A DNA stretch of 10,446 nt. Origin: TMED161 sp964532515. Lineage in GTDB: Bacteria > Fidelibacterota > Marinisomatia > SCGC-AAA003-L08 > D37C17. Location: NCBI GenBank assembly GCA_964532515.1, contig CAZHKH010000050.1, forward strand, positions 1-10,446, in the 5' to 3' direction. The notes below the pieces were generated by a model that was given only the letters and a program-made list of their open reading frames with translations, did not search any database and was not told the DNA's origin. A program made the translations under genes and the position numbers. Of this stretch, positions 1-5,979 are shown piece by piece. Positions within the stretch are counted from its first letter, which is position 1. Each line of letters starts with the position of its first letter.

Positions 1-1
1 G

Positions 2-532
2 AAAGAATCAGAATTTGAACGTAGAACAGGTCATACTTGGAGAAAAAGGACAGTAACAAGAGAAATTCACAGTTTACCATTATTATATACATTTGGTTGG
101 GGTACACCTATATTTCTAAGACATAGAAGAATTTATGAACTTGATGCAAGTCAAGGAGATAAAGTTGAAATTTGGCAAGGAGCTAGTGCAACTTGGGAAA
201 ACATTGTAACTAATGGTCAATGGTATGATGCTGAATATGAAAGAGGTTCAATTCATTTAAGAGGTTTCTTATTTTCAATTTTACGTAAAAACAGAGTTAG
301 AGTAACTTACAGATATGGTGGAGAAGAGTTTGCTGGTGACACAACAGTTCCTTTAGATATTTCTGATGCAGTTATTAAAATGACAGCCATAGAAATATTA
401 AACTCTAGTTTCCGTATGGATGAATTGCCAACAGGTGGAATAAACTCACCAAGTGAATCAAAAAGAATTTGGCAAGATGATATAGAAAACTGTATCAGAA
501 ATAGACGAGAAGTTTATGTGATATCACCATAA
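2..532 (+). CDS. Head-tail connector (adaptor) protein, C-terminal part
   Basis: The reading frame is open from base 2 to a TAA at 530-532, giving 176 residues; the start lies before the window. The visible part has a beta-rich half (EIWQGASATWENIVTNGQWY, then a GSIHLRG strand and VRVTYRYGGEEF), followed by VPLDISDAVIKMTAIEILNS and a charged helix with RIWQDDIENCIRNRREVY. A 'vtYrYGG...vPldI.dAvikltA.eiL' stretch with a closing helix is the pattern I associate with connector/adaptor proteins of tailed viruses of archaea and bacteria, which form the ring under the portal. That family call is from pattern memory, not a search. Position supports it: it stands before the neck protein, terminator and tube genes. 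Its stop overlaps the next ATG (TAATG), so the two are probably translationally coupled. A different neck protein is the main alternative. Confidence 0.6.
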   Translation, partial: KESEFERRTGHTWRKRTVTREIHSLPLLYTFGWGTPIFLRHRRIYELDASQGDKVEIWQGASATWENIVTNGQWYDAEYERGSIHLRGFLFSILRKNRVRVTYRYGGEEFAGDTTVPLDISDAVIKMTAIEILNSSFRMDELPTGGINSPSESKRIWQDDIENCIRNRREVYVISP

Positions 533-1389
533 TGCCGATTGTTGATTTTCTTGCAAAGGGTAAACAGATACTGCTAAAGTTAAAACTTTTAAAAACTTTC
601 AAATCAAATAAGAGAGTTAGAGACTTAAATGGAACACAAGATACACAGTTCAAGGGAAAGAATGTTGAAGAAAATGAAGAAAATGTTAAAGAAATAATTG
701 AGAATAGGGATGCAAAGCCAAGCGACATAACAAAAAAAGCACCATTACCAAAAGGTGTAGATAATTTCAAATTAGCAGAATCAAACACTGACGAAGAAAA
801 TGATATTGCAGTAGCATTGGTACAACAGCAAGGTAGAATGTTAGAACCAGATGATCAATGGATGGCTTTTTTTAAAGGAGAGAGAAGATTACCTCCACCA
901 AAAACTGATCCAAGATTATTAGCTTTAAGAGATGATTCAAGTGTCCTTGCTTTACCAGAAACAATGAGTGATAGAATTTATCCAAATAGAGTAAAAACAA
1001 ACATATCATTTATGAAAACTTGGGTTAATGATAAAATTGTCAGTGAAATGAGTGATGATGAAGTCATGGAAAAATATTATGAAAGAAGAGAAACATTGGG
1101 TTTTTCACAAATGATGAGTGTTGATAAAAATTTTGCAGATATGGTGTCTTTAATGAGAAACAGAAGAAGAAATCCTCAAACTACCAGAAGGCTTTTGGTT
1201 GATTCTTTGGCATACATGATTAGTAGAAAAATATGGTATGTTGGAAGAAAACCAGCCGATATGAATGACCATCAATGGAATGAGCATACCAAGTATTCTA
1301 GACCATCAGAAGGCTCATATGGAGGAGGGGATAAGTGGACAGATTTCAAATATGACGTTAATTATAAATACCAATCAGGTGTTTACTAA
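532..1389 (+). CDS. Unrecognised neck-region virion protein
   Basis: This 285-residue protein matches no family I recognise. The ATG at 532 overlaps the upstream TAA as TAATG, and I see no strong Shine-Dalgarno match before it, so coupled re-initiation is likely. Residues 1-35 are basic and partly hydrophobic (KQILLKLKLLKTFKSNKRVR). Residues 40-95 are charged and probably disordered. From about residue 98 the chain is better ordered, with PDDQWMAFFKGERRLPPP, a helical stretch ending MVSLMRNRRRNPQTTRRLL and a tail rich in Gly, Tyr and Trp (SEGSYGGGDKWTDFKYDVNY). There is no signal peptide or clear membrane segment. Between connector and tail terminator, other tailed viruses encode head-closure or gp10-like neck proteins, so a head-completion role is the best inference from position alone. 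It could also be a minor capsid protein. Confidence 0.5.
   Translation: MPIVDFLAKGKQILLKLKLLKTFKSNKRVRDLNGTQDTQFKGKNVEENEENVKEIIENRDAKPSDITKKAPLPKGVDNFKLAESNTDEENDIAVALVQQQGRMLEPDDQWMAFFKGERRLPPPKTDPRLLALRDDSSVLALPETMSDRIYPNRVKTNISFMKTWVNDKIVSEMSDDEVMEKYYERRETLGFSQMMSVDKNFADMVSLMRNRRRNPQTTRRLLVDSLAYMISRKIWYVGRKPADMNDHQWNEHTKYSRPSEGSYGGGDKWTDFKYDVNYKYQSGVY
1377..1381 (+). promoter_or_regulatory. Ribosome binding site for the tail terminator gene
   Basis: AGGTG matches the 3' part of the canonical AGGAGGTG and sits 10 bases before the ATG at 1392. It lies inside the end of the upstream gene, as expected for an internal cistron. It supports the ATG at 1392 as the start. Confidence 0.45.
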
Positions 1390-1391
1390 GT

Positions 1392-1805
1392 ATGGCAACT
1401 TTAACATATGATGCAGTAGATATCATAAAAGACCTAATTAAAACGAAATGGTCGTCTATAAGACCCCCAACAGTTAGTGCTATTTGGGAAAAAAGAAGTG
1501 TTGGATTTGTAGATGATAGAAAAGACCAATTAATAATATACCCAAAAAATGAAGTAATAAATTACTTTGGAATTGGTGGTCAGGCATTTTGGCATGAACA
1601 GATTATGGAATTAGAGATTAGAACTTATAGGGATATTAAAAGACATAATGAAGTAGTTAAGAAAGTAACTCAAATTATTAAGGATAATTTAACAGGCACA
1701 AACTATGCTGATTTGAGAGTTATATCCTCATACAGTAAAAACTACCTATATAGGAATATGTACAGTTATGTACTCACTTTATCACTCAGAAAGGCTGACC
1801 CCTAA
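1392..1805 (+). CDS. Probable tail terminator (tail completion) protein
   Basis: This 137-residue protein begins two bases after the upstream stop and has an AGGTG ribosome site 10 bases before its ATG. An N-terminal helix (DAVDIIKDLIKTKW) is followed by strands (KDQLIIYPKNEVINYFG), the strand MELEIRTY, a helix (HNEVVKKVTQIIKDNL) and a final strand (YSYVLTLSLRKADP). Small alpha/beta proteins with this order ('lei.ty....r.n.vv..i..ii..n', then a closing '.y.v.l.lr') are typical of tail terminators and related neck proteins. These cap the tube where it meets the head and stop its growth. Size, fold pattern and place directly before the tube gene all agree. A head-closure protein is the main alternative. 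It ends the upstream operon: the next gene has its own promoter. Confidence 0.6.
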   Translation: MATLTYDAVDIIKDLIKTKWSSIRPPTVSAIWEKRSVGFVDDRKDQLIIYPKNEVINYFGIGGQAFWHEQIMELEIRTYRDIKRHNEVVKKVTQIIKDNLTGTNYADLRVISSYSKNYLYRNMYSYVLTLSLRKADP

Positions 1806-1810
1806 TAATA

Positions 1811-1820
1811 TTTAAATAGT
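1811..1820 (+). promoter_or_regulatory. Archaeal TATA box of the tail tube gene
   Basis: TTTAAATAGT starts 29 bases before the ATG at 1840. Transcription in archaea starts about 25 bases after the TATA centre, which here falls on or next to the ATG, so the mRNA should be leaderless. No Shine-Dalgarno sequence precedes the ATG. Similar boxes stand at 2890, 3422 and 8321. Confidence 0.6.
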
Positions 1821-1832
1821 AAGGTTAACCTT
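1821..1832. repeat. Perfect 12-base palindrome between TATA box and start
   Basis: AAGGTTAACCTT equals its own reverse complement. It begins right after the TATA box and ends seven bases before the ATG. A protein bound here would block the initiating polymerase, so an operator is possible. It would not be part of a leaderless mRNA, so an RNA hairpin role is unlikely. Confidence 0.5.
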
Positions 1833-1839
1833 TTATATT

Positions 1840-2883
1840 ATGGCAGAAGTTTATACATCTGGTGGAGCATCGGTTCACTATGGCTTAGAAGCAGCAAATG
1901 CTTATGGAACAGCCGTTACAGCCAATAAGACATTTGGTCTAAATACAAGAGTAACTTCATTATCTCTAACCACCAATAGAATAGACTTTAACAAACTAGG
2001 TCAAAGAGAACCAACAGCATACGCCTACGGACAACAGGTAGGAAGACTAGGTATTGGATTTGTTATGGACACTAGAACAAGCCATGAAGTTTTTGCAACA
2101 ATTTATGGTGAAGATGCAAACGGAAGTACACCTTTTGAATATCCAGCATTATTAAAAGAAGGACAAGCACCAGTAGTAGGAAGATCATTAACAACTCAAG
2201 TTCAATTACAAACACCTCAAAACACAGCAAGTACAGCAAAAGTTCTAGTTACACGAAAATTAATTGGTGGTGTAGTTAACACATTAGGAATATCAACATC
2301 AATAGGAGAACCTCTAAATGCATCATTAGATATCACATTTGGAAAAGAAGATAATAATACAACCCACGCAACAAGTGGAACAGCCACACAAACAGGCATA
2401 AATGCATCTGGAAAACCATTTACATTTGCTCATGGTGAATTAAGTGTGTGGAATGGTTCAGCATTACAGCCTATTGCAGAAGTTCAAAGTGTGGATATAA
2501 ACTTTAACCAAAATGCAGAATTGTTATACAAATTAGGTTCACACTATGCAACACAATCTTTCAGAAGAGTTTTGGATATTACAGGTAGATTCCAAACAAC
2601 ATTCAAAGACATTACATTATTACAACACCTATTAGACCAAGCATCAGATTCAACTAATCTAACAGCAAAAGGTGGTATTGCAGAAGCAAATGCTTCTGGT
2701 TCAAACTCACCAGTAGCAGCAAAACTAGTATTCACAAACCCACAAGATAGTTCTAAAACACTAACAATAGAATTAAATGGATTATCATTTGATGAACACA
2801 GTGTATCTGGTTTAGAACCAGTTGAAGTAGTTTATCAAGAATTACCATTCAAAGCACTTACAGCAAAGATAACACAAGTATAA
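1840..2883 (+). CDS. Major tail tube protein
   Basis: This 347-residue beta-rich protein should polymerise into the tube through which DNA leaves the particle. Two parts are typical of tail tube proteins: an N-terminal half with RVTSLSLTTNRIDFNKLGQ and QQVGRLGIGFVMDTRTSHEV, and a C-terminal half with FAHGELSVWNG, IAEVQSVDINFNQNAELLY, LGSHYATQSFRRVLDITGRF and KDITLLQHLLD. The second half follows the usual 'evqs..i.in.n.e.ly.lGs..a......d.tG.f...f.d..l...l' pattern. At 347 residues it is longer than many simple tubes, so an added surface domain is possible (candidate: residues 95-180, rich in Thr and Asn). It follows the terminator and precedes the chaperone, the normal order. Its own TATA box implies a leaderless, probably abundant transcript. 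The family is inferred from pattern and position. Confidence 0.75.
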   Translation: MAEVYTSGGASVHYGLEAANAYGTAVTANKTFGLNTRVTSLSLTTNRIDFNKLGQREPTAYAYGQQVGRLGIGFVMDTRTSHEVFATIYGEDANGSTPFEYPALLKEGQAPVVGRSLTTQVQLQTPQNTASTAKVLVTRKLIGGVVNTLGISTSIGEPLNASLDITFGKEDNNTTHATSGTATQTGINASGKPFTFAHGELSVWNGSALQPIAEVQSVDINFNQNAELLYKLGSHYATQSFRRVLDITGRFQTTFKDITLLQHLLDQASDSTNLTAKGGIAEANASGSNSPVAAKLVFTNPQDSSKTLTIELNGLSFDEHSVSGLEPVEVVYQELPFKALTAKITQV

Positions 2884-2889
2884 ACCCTT

Positions 2890-2899
2890 ATTAAATACT
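2890..2899 (+). promoter_or_regulatory. Archaeal TATA box of the tail chaperone gene
   Basis: ATTAAATACT starts 26 bases before the ATG at 2916, inside a 32-base gap after the tube gene. The distance predicts a leaderless transcript. There is no Shine-Dalgarno sequence. Confidence 0.55.
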
Positions 2900-2900
2900 A

Positions 2901-2918
2901 CATACAAAATCTTGTATG
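2901..2918. repeat. Inverted repeat spanning the chaperone start codon
   Basis: CATACAA and TTGTATG are perfect 7-base arms around the 4-base centre AATC. The right arm contains the ATG at 2916-2918, and the repeat follows the TATA box directly. It could be an operator. If the transcript starts at the ATG, the left arm is not transcribed, so an RNA hairpin would need an upstream start. Confidence 0.45.
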
Positions 2919-3248
2919 GCAATAAAACAGGTTAAAATTAAGTATAATAACCAAGATGCTATTGTAGAATTTGAAGATTCTCTTACATTTGGTGATATGG
3001 AAGACTTGGTAGGTCAGAGTGTTGATTTAACAGATGTTACAAAACCAAGCATTAATTTACAATTATATCGCATGAACTTATTAGTAAAAGTGATAAAGAA
3101 AGCTCCCTTTAAGATAGGGGACGAAACAACATTAAAGTTGTTGGACGCTAAAGTCGTCAAAACTATACTCGGAGAGGTGCTGAGATACCACCCTTTAGCA
3201 GAGTATATCGAGGACTGGATGCACACATTCCAGAGTTTCGAGGAATAG
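2916..3248 (+). CDS. Tail assembly chaperone, short form (G-type)
   Basis: This is the unshifted product, 110 residues. It starts with a beta segment (KQVKIKYNNQDAIVEFED) and continues as a helical domain (SLTFGDMEDLVGQSVDL, LQLYRMNLLVKVIKKAPF, LKLLDAKVVKTILGEVLRYH). This is the general form of gpG-like tail assembly chaperones, which bind the tape measure protein and deliver tube subunits to it; they are not kept in the virion. A small acidic gene between tube and tape measure is the standard place. The last codons, from 3198 to the TAG at 3246, overlap an open -1 frame that carries the second domain. Translation probably begins on a leaderless mRNA. The product call rests on position plus the frameshift arrangement rather than on one diagnostic motif. 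Confidence 0.7.
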   Translation: MAIKQVKIKYNNQDAIVEFEDSLTFGDMEDLVGQSVDLTDVTKPSINLQLYRMNLLVKVIKKAPFKIGDETTLKLLDAKVVKTILGEVLRYHPLAEYIEDWMHTFQSFEE

Positions 3249-3427
3249 AGGAAGCACAATATTTAGTCTATTATTTCTGTGCTAAGGAATTCACATGGGA
3301 TAAAGAGACAGTTGATAAGCAACCATTAGAATATCTTCAAAAGTTGTTCCATATACACAAGCGTACATTAGAGGATAGTAAGTCGGCTTCTTGGATGAAC
3401 TCACGAAATGTTAGGAAAAACTTTTAA
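2916..3427 (+). CDS. Tail assembly chaperone, -1 frameshift fusion (GT-type)
   Basis: Ribosomes that slip back one base on the heptamer at 3191-3197 would make a 170-residue fusion: 94 zero-frame residues (ending YHPL) and then 76 residues read from base 3197 to the TAA at 3425-3427 (beginning SRVYRGLDAHIPEF). The added part contains RGIEEAQYLVYYFCAKEFTW, PLEYLQKLFHIHKRTLED and a basic end. 'Y.vyyFCkeF.w..e.vd.qp.eyl..ll.ih' closely resembles the second domain (gpT-like) of tail chaperones. The -1 frame is open from 3152 but has no ATG, GTG or TTG before the domain, so independent initiation is unlikely. In lambda and many other tailed viruses a few percent of ribosomes shift, and the two forms act together on the tape measure. 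A single-base sequencing error is the alternative. Confidence 0.75.
3191..3197 (+). promoter_or_regulatory. Slippery heptamer C CCU UUA for -1 frameshifting
   Basis: The zero-frame reading is CAC CCT TTA, so bases 3191-3197 fit X XXY YYZ exactly with X=C, Y=U, Z=A. After the slip, tRNA-Pro re-pairs with CCC and tRNA-Leu pairs with UUU at its first two positions. It is the only canonical heptamer I find in the overlap between the -1 frame stop at 3149-3151 and the zero-frame stop at 3246-3248. Confidence 0.75.
3208..3241 (+). promoter_or_regulatory. Candidate frameshift-stimulating hairpin
   Basis: Bases 3208-3213 can pair with 3236-3241 (four Watson-Crick and two G-U pairs), and 3215-3219 (CTGGA) with 3229-3233 (TCCAG), with a small internal loop between. 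The stem begins after a 10-base spacer from the slippery heptamer, near the usual distance for a stimulator. Pairing was found by eye and its stability is not calculated. Confidence 0.4.
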
Positions 3428-3431
3428 TACT
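3422..3431 (+). promoter_or_regulatory. Archaeal TATA box of the tape measure gene
   Basis: TTTTAATACT starts 30 bases before the ATG at 3452 and includes the stop codon (TAA, 3425-3427) of the chaperone fusion. A second AT-rich stretch at 3441-3450 is too near the ATG to place transcription start upstream of it. A leaderless mRNA is expected. Confidence 0.5.
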
Positions 3432-3451
3432 TACTAACTAATATATAAATC

Positions 3452-5167
3452 ATGGGTAATATCGAAGATGAGATGAGTAAGAAAATCTTACAGGTTCTTA
3501 ACAAGTTAATAAAAATGACAGAGACTCTGACAGATGCTAAAGCTAAAGAATTTAGAAAAATAACAGAAATAGCATCAAAATATCATGAATATGAGAAAAT
3601 ATTAGAGTATCAAACAAAGTATGGTAAAGAAAGAGCAAGACATGATGAAGTCATGGTTACTAAGCAAAGAGAGTTCATTAAACATCAAGACCAATTAAAA
3701 CGATTCCAATTAGAAGAAAAAGCAAGAATACAGAAAGAACACGACATGGCTGTGGAAAGACACATTAGATTAAGACACTCTTTAGACCAAATGAATCAAT
3801 CTGTTGGTATGTTTAAAAGTTTATTGACAGGTATGAGTCCAATGCAAGCTGTTGGTGGAGGATTTAGTCATGCAGTAAATCTTATACAAACACAAAGAGG
3901 ATTGACTGATTTGAAAAGTAGAAGAGAAAACGTGCTTTCAGAAATTGCAAAAGCAGAAGAAGATAAACAAGGTATGTTTGGAGATGATAAGAAAAAACAA
4001 GCAAGATTTATTAATGATTTACAACAAGATTTATCAGGTATTAGAAAATTAATCAAACAAGAGGAAGAATCAGGTTATGGTAAAGAATTAGCAAAAGGTG
4101 GGGCTGCTAGTAAATTTGCAAAAACTTTCGAAGGCTTAGGTGATTTCGTTGCAAAACATAAAACTGGAATTTTAATCAGTACAGCAAGTATGGGTATATT
4201 TATCGGTATGTTGAAAACATTATTATCAGTTTCACCAATGATGCAAAAGATGTTAGAGGTTATGAACTTAGCATTTACTTTGGTATTAAGACCATTTGGT
4301 GACTTTATTGGTTTCTTCTTAAGACCAATAGCAATGATGATGTTAGCAACTGTAATGCCATTCTTTAAAGAAGCATATCCAATGTTAGCACAGTTGGGAA
4401 CAATGCTTGGAGAAGGATTTGCAGAATTTATGAAAACAGGTGACCTTAGTGAATTATTCGCAGCCTTAGGATTTACATTTGAAAAGATAACCCCTGAAAA
4501 AGTATTAGGTTTCATATTCGGATGGGACAGAGATGGTAATACAGAAGGAGCAGTAGGAGCTGGTGCATTAGGAATAGGAGCTGGTGCTATTGGTGGAACT
4601 GTTGGAGCAGCATGGTTAGGAGGTAAAGCTCTTGGTGGAATCAAAGGAATGTTAGGTGGTGGATCACCAAGTACAGAAACAAATGCCTTGGAAGATACAG
4701 AAGAGAAAGACAAGAGTAAAAATAAGAAAAAAATGAAAGCTAATTGGAAGAACATAAAAGGAAAGATACCAGCAGCTAAATTGGCACAGGCTGGAAAATG
4801 GGCAGCAAGATTTGGTACTAAAGCAATACCAATAGCTGGTTGGGCTATGTTAGCAGCTGAATTAGGATTAACAGCTGTAAAAGCATTAAACCCAGATGCT
4901 TACGCAGCCCTGAGAGAAGGTTCAATGGCAACATTTGGAGATGATGTTGGTGGTTTCTTAGTTCCAGAAAAAACACTTGGTGAAGAAATTTGGGATGCTG
5001 GTTCAGCAATTACAGGTCAAGGTACAACAACAGAAACAACTGCTGGTGGAGATACAATTATAGTTACAACAAATATTGGTGAAGTACACAGTGATGTAGA
5101 TGTTAATGAAGTAACCAATGGAGTCGCAGAAGGTATGCAAAAATCTGGAAAGTCGAGGTATAGATAA
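3452..5167 (+). CDS. Tail tape measure protein
   Basis: This 571-residue protein sets tail length and passes down the tube during DNA entry. Residues 1-120 are a charged coiled coil (for example EFIKHQDQLKRFQLEEKARI), and a second lies at about 145-210. Residues 238-262 (KTGILISTASMGIFIGMLKT) and 263-310 (MNLAFTLVLRPFGDFIGFFL, then PIAMMMLATVMPFF) are strongly hydrophobic, as in tape measures that insert into the host membrane. Residues 367-405 are rich in Gly and Ala, 457-478 form another hydrophobic helix, and the end (TTNIGEVHSDVDVNEVTNGV) resembles other tape measure C termini. It is short for the family; at the roughly 0.15 nm per residue known for siphoviruses it implies a tail near 85 nm. 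No lysozyme or peptidase domain is evident. Its stop overlaps the next ATG (TAATG). Confidence 0.85.
   Translation: MGNIEDEMSKKILQVLNKLIKMTETLTDAKAKEFRKITEIASKYHEYEKILEYQTKYGKERARHDEVMVTKQREFIKHQDQLKRFQLEEKARIQKEHDMAVERHIRLRHSLDQMNQSVGMFKSLLTGMSPMQAVGGGFSHAVNLIQTQRGLTDLKSRRENVLSEIAKAEEDKQGMFGDDKKKQARFINDLQQDLSGIRKLIKQEEESGYGKELAKGGAASKFAKTFEGLGDFVAKHKTGILISTASMGIFIGMLKTLLSVSPMMQKMLEVMNLAFTLVLRPFGDFIGFFLRPIAMMMLATVMPFFKEAYPMLAQLGTMLGEGFAEFMKTGDLSELFAALGFTFEKITPEKVLGFIFGWDRDGNTEGAVGAGALGIGAGAIGGTVGAAWLGGKALGGIKGMLGGGSPSTETNALEDTEEKDKSKNKKKMKANWKNIKGKIPAAKLAQAGKWAARFGTKAIPIAGWAMLAAELGLTAVKALNPDAYAALREGSMATFGDDVGGFLVPEKTLGEEIWDAGSAITGQGTTTETTAGGDTIIVTTNIGEVHSDVDVNEVTNGVAEGMQKSGKSRYR
5155..5159 (+). 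promoter_or_regulatory. Ribosome binding site for the distal tail gene
   Basis: GAGGT lies seven bases before the ATG at 5167, inside the last codons of the tape measure gene. It marks the ATG of the TAATG overlap as a real start. Confidence 0.5.
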
Positions 5168-5979
5168 TGGTAACTCCTTTCACATTAGCTTATACGAATG
5201 ATGCAACTGGTTCAACTGTTACATACACATCAGATAATATTACAAACATAAATGTTGACTTTAACACACCAATAGCACCAATGCCTTTACCACAGATGGA
5301 AGATAAGGAAAATATACTTATCAAAGTAGAAGGTAACACAACAACTGCAAACATAAGCTGGAAAATAAGAGACAGAGATGCAACACCATTTAGTGGTGGA
5401 GCTCCATATAATGCTGCTGACACAGCAATGGAACAGATTTTGATTTTCAAAGATCATTTTGTACCTGTTGATGTTAGTGATAGTTATGTCTTAACAATAG
5501 GAGATACAATAGTCTTAAAAGGAACTTTAATGAAAATGTCATTTGCTATTAGTGGAACATCACCTGTTGTTTGGGATGGTTCATTTCAATTTGTACATGG
5601 TAATGTTGCTTCATCACAAGATGCATTATTAGCTGACGCTCCTATCAAAACTAATAACTCTGCCATATTGACAGCTAATGATAACACAAGTAGTGGTCAT
5701 AAAGCAGATATACCTCAAATAAAGACAACATATTTTGGTGTTGATGAGGGAATAACAGGTTACACTGTGAAATATAAGTTATCTAGTGCAGATTCTTGGA
5801 CTCTTGCAACTACTAGTAATATTGCATACTCACAATCACAAACAGATGCAACCAACCAAACATTAACAGTAGATGTTGGTTCGGCTGGAACTTATGATTT
5901 TAGAGTAGCTGCTACATCAACAACCAATCCAAATGGAAATAAATGGTCAAACGTAATTGAGAATGTAGTGGTGGCTTAA
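5167..5979 (+). CDS. Distal tail-like protein with C-terminal Fn3-like domain
   Basis: This 270-residue beta-rich protein starts at an ATG overlapping the tape measure stop. Residues 1-150 (VTYTSDNITNINVDFNTPI, ENILIKVEGNTTTANISWKI, MEQILIFKDHF, DTIVLKGTLMKMSFAISGTS) look like the beta-sandwich of a distal tail or tube-initiator protein, which bridges tube and baseplate hub. Residues about 180-270 resemble a fibronectin type III domain: a strand with TGYTVKYKLSSADSWT, then TYDFRVAATSTTNPNGNKWS, matching the 'Y.vr..A.n..G.s.wS' closing pattern. Fn3 and related Ig-like folds are common surface modules of tail proteins and may bind glycans. The order tape measure, this gene, hub supports the role. 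The stop at 5977-5979 is followed in the same frame by the next gene without any gap, so partial readthrough to a fusion cannot be excluded. Confidence 0.6.
   Translation: MVTPFTLAYTNDATGSTVTYTSDNITNINVDFNTPIAPMPLPQMEDKENILIKVEGNTTTANISWKIRDRDATPFSGGAPYNAADTAMEQILIFKDHFVPVDVSDSYVLTIGDTIVLKGTLMKMSFAISGTSPVVWDGSFQFVHGNVASSQDALLADAPIKTNNSAILTANDNTSSGHKADIPQIKTTYFGVDEGITGYTVKYKLSSADSWTLATTSNIAYSQSQTDATNQTLTVDVGSAGTYDFRVAATSTTNPNGNKWSNVIENVVVA
5970..5973 (+). promoter_or_regulatory. Ribosome binding site deciding the TTG start of the hub gene
   Basis: GGTG, part of canonical AGGAGGTG, stands six bases before the TTG at 5980 and inside the end of the previous gene. It is short, but it supports TTG initiation over the later GTG at 6037 or ATG at 6136. 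Confidence 0.35.

Noticed and set aside
495..788. Minus-strand open frame of 97 codons
   Set aside because: It overlaps the connector end and the start of the neck gene, is rich in Ser and Phe as expected from reversed Lys/Glu codons, and has no partner genes on that strand.
3249..3427. Non-coding gap or separate gene after the chaperone
   Set aside because: The -1 frame is clearly coding and lacks a usable start codon, so a frameshift product explains it better than either alternative.
3441..3450. ATATATAAAT as TATA box of the tape measure gene
   Set aside because: It ends one base before the ATG at 3452, so transcription from it would start inside the gene. The box at 3422 has the right distance.
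4075..4755. Long open frame of 226 codons on the minus strand
   Set aside because: It lies wholly inside the tape measure gene, and its Pro/Ile/Asn-rich composition is the mirror of Gly/Ala/Lys codons on the other strand. No ribosome site or neighbour supports it.
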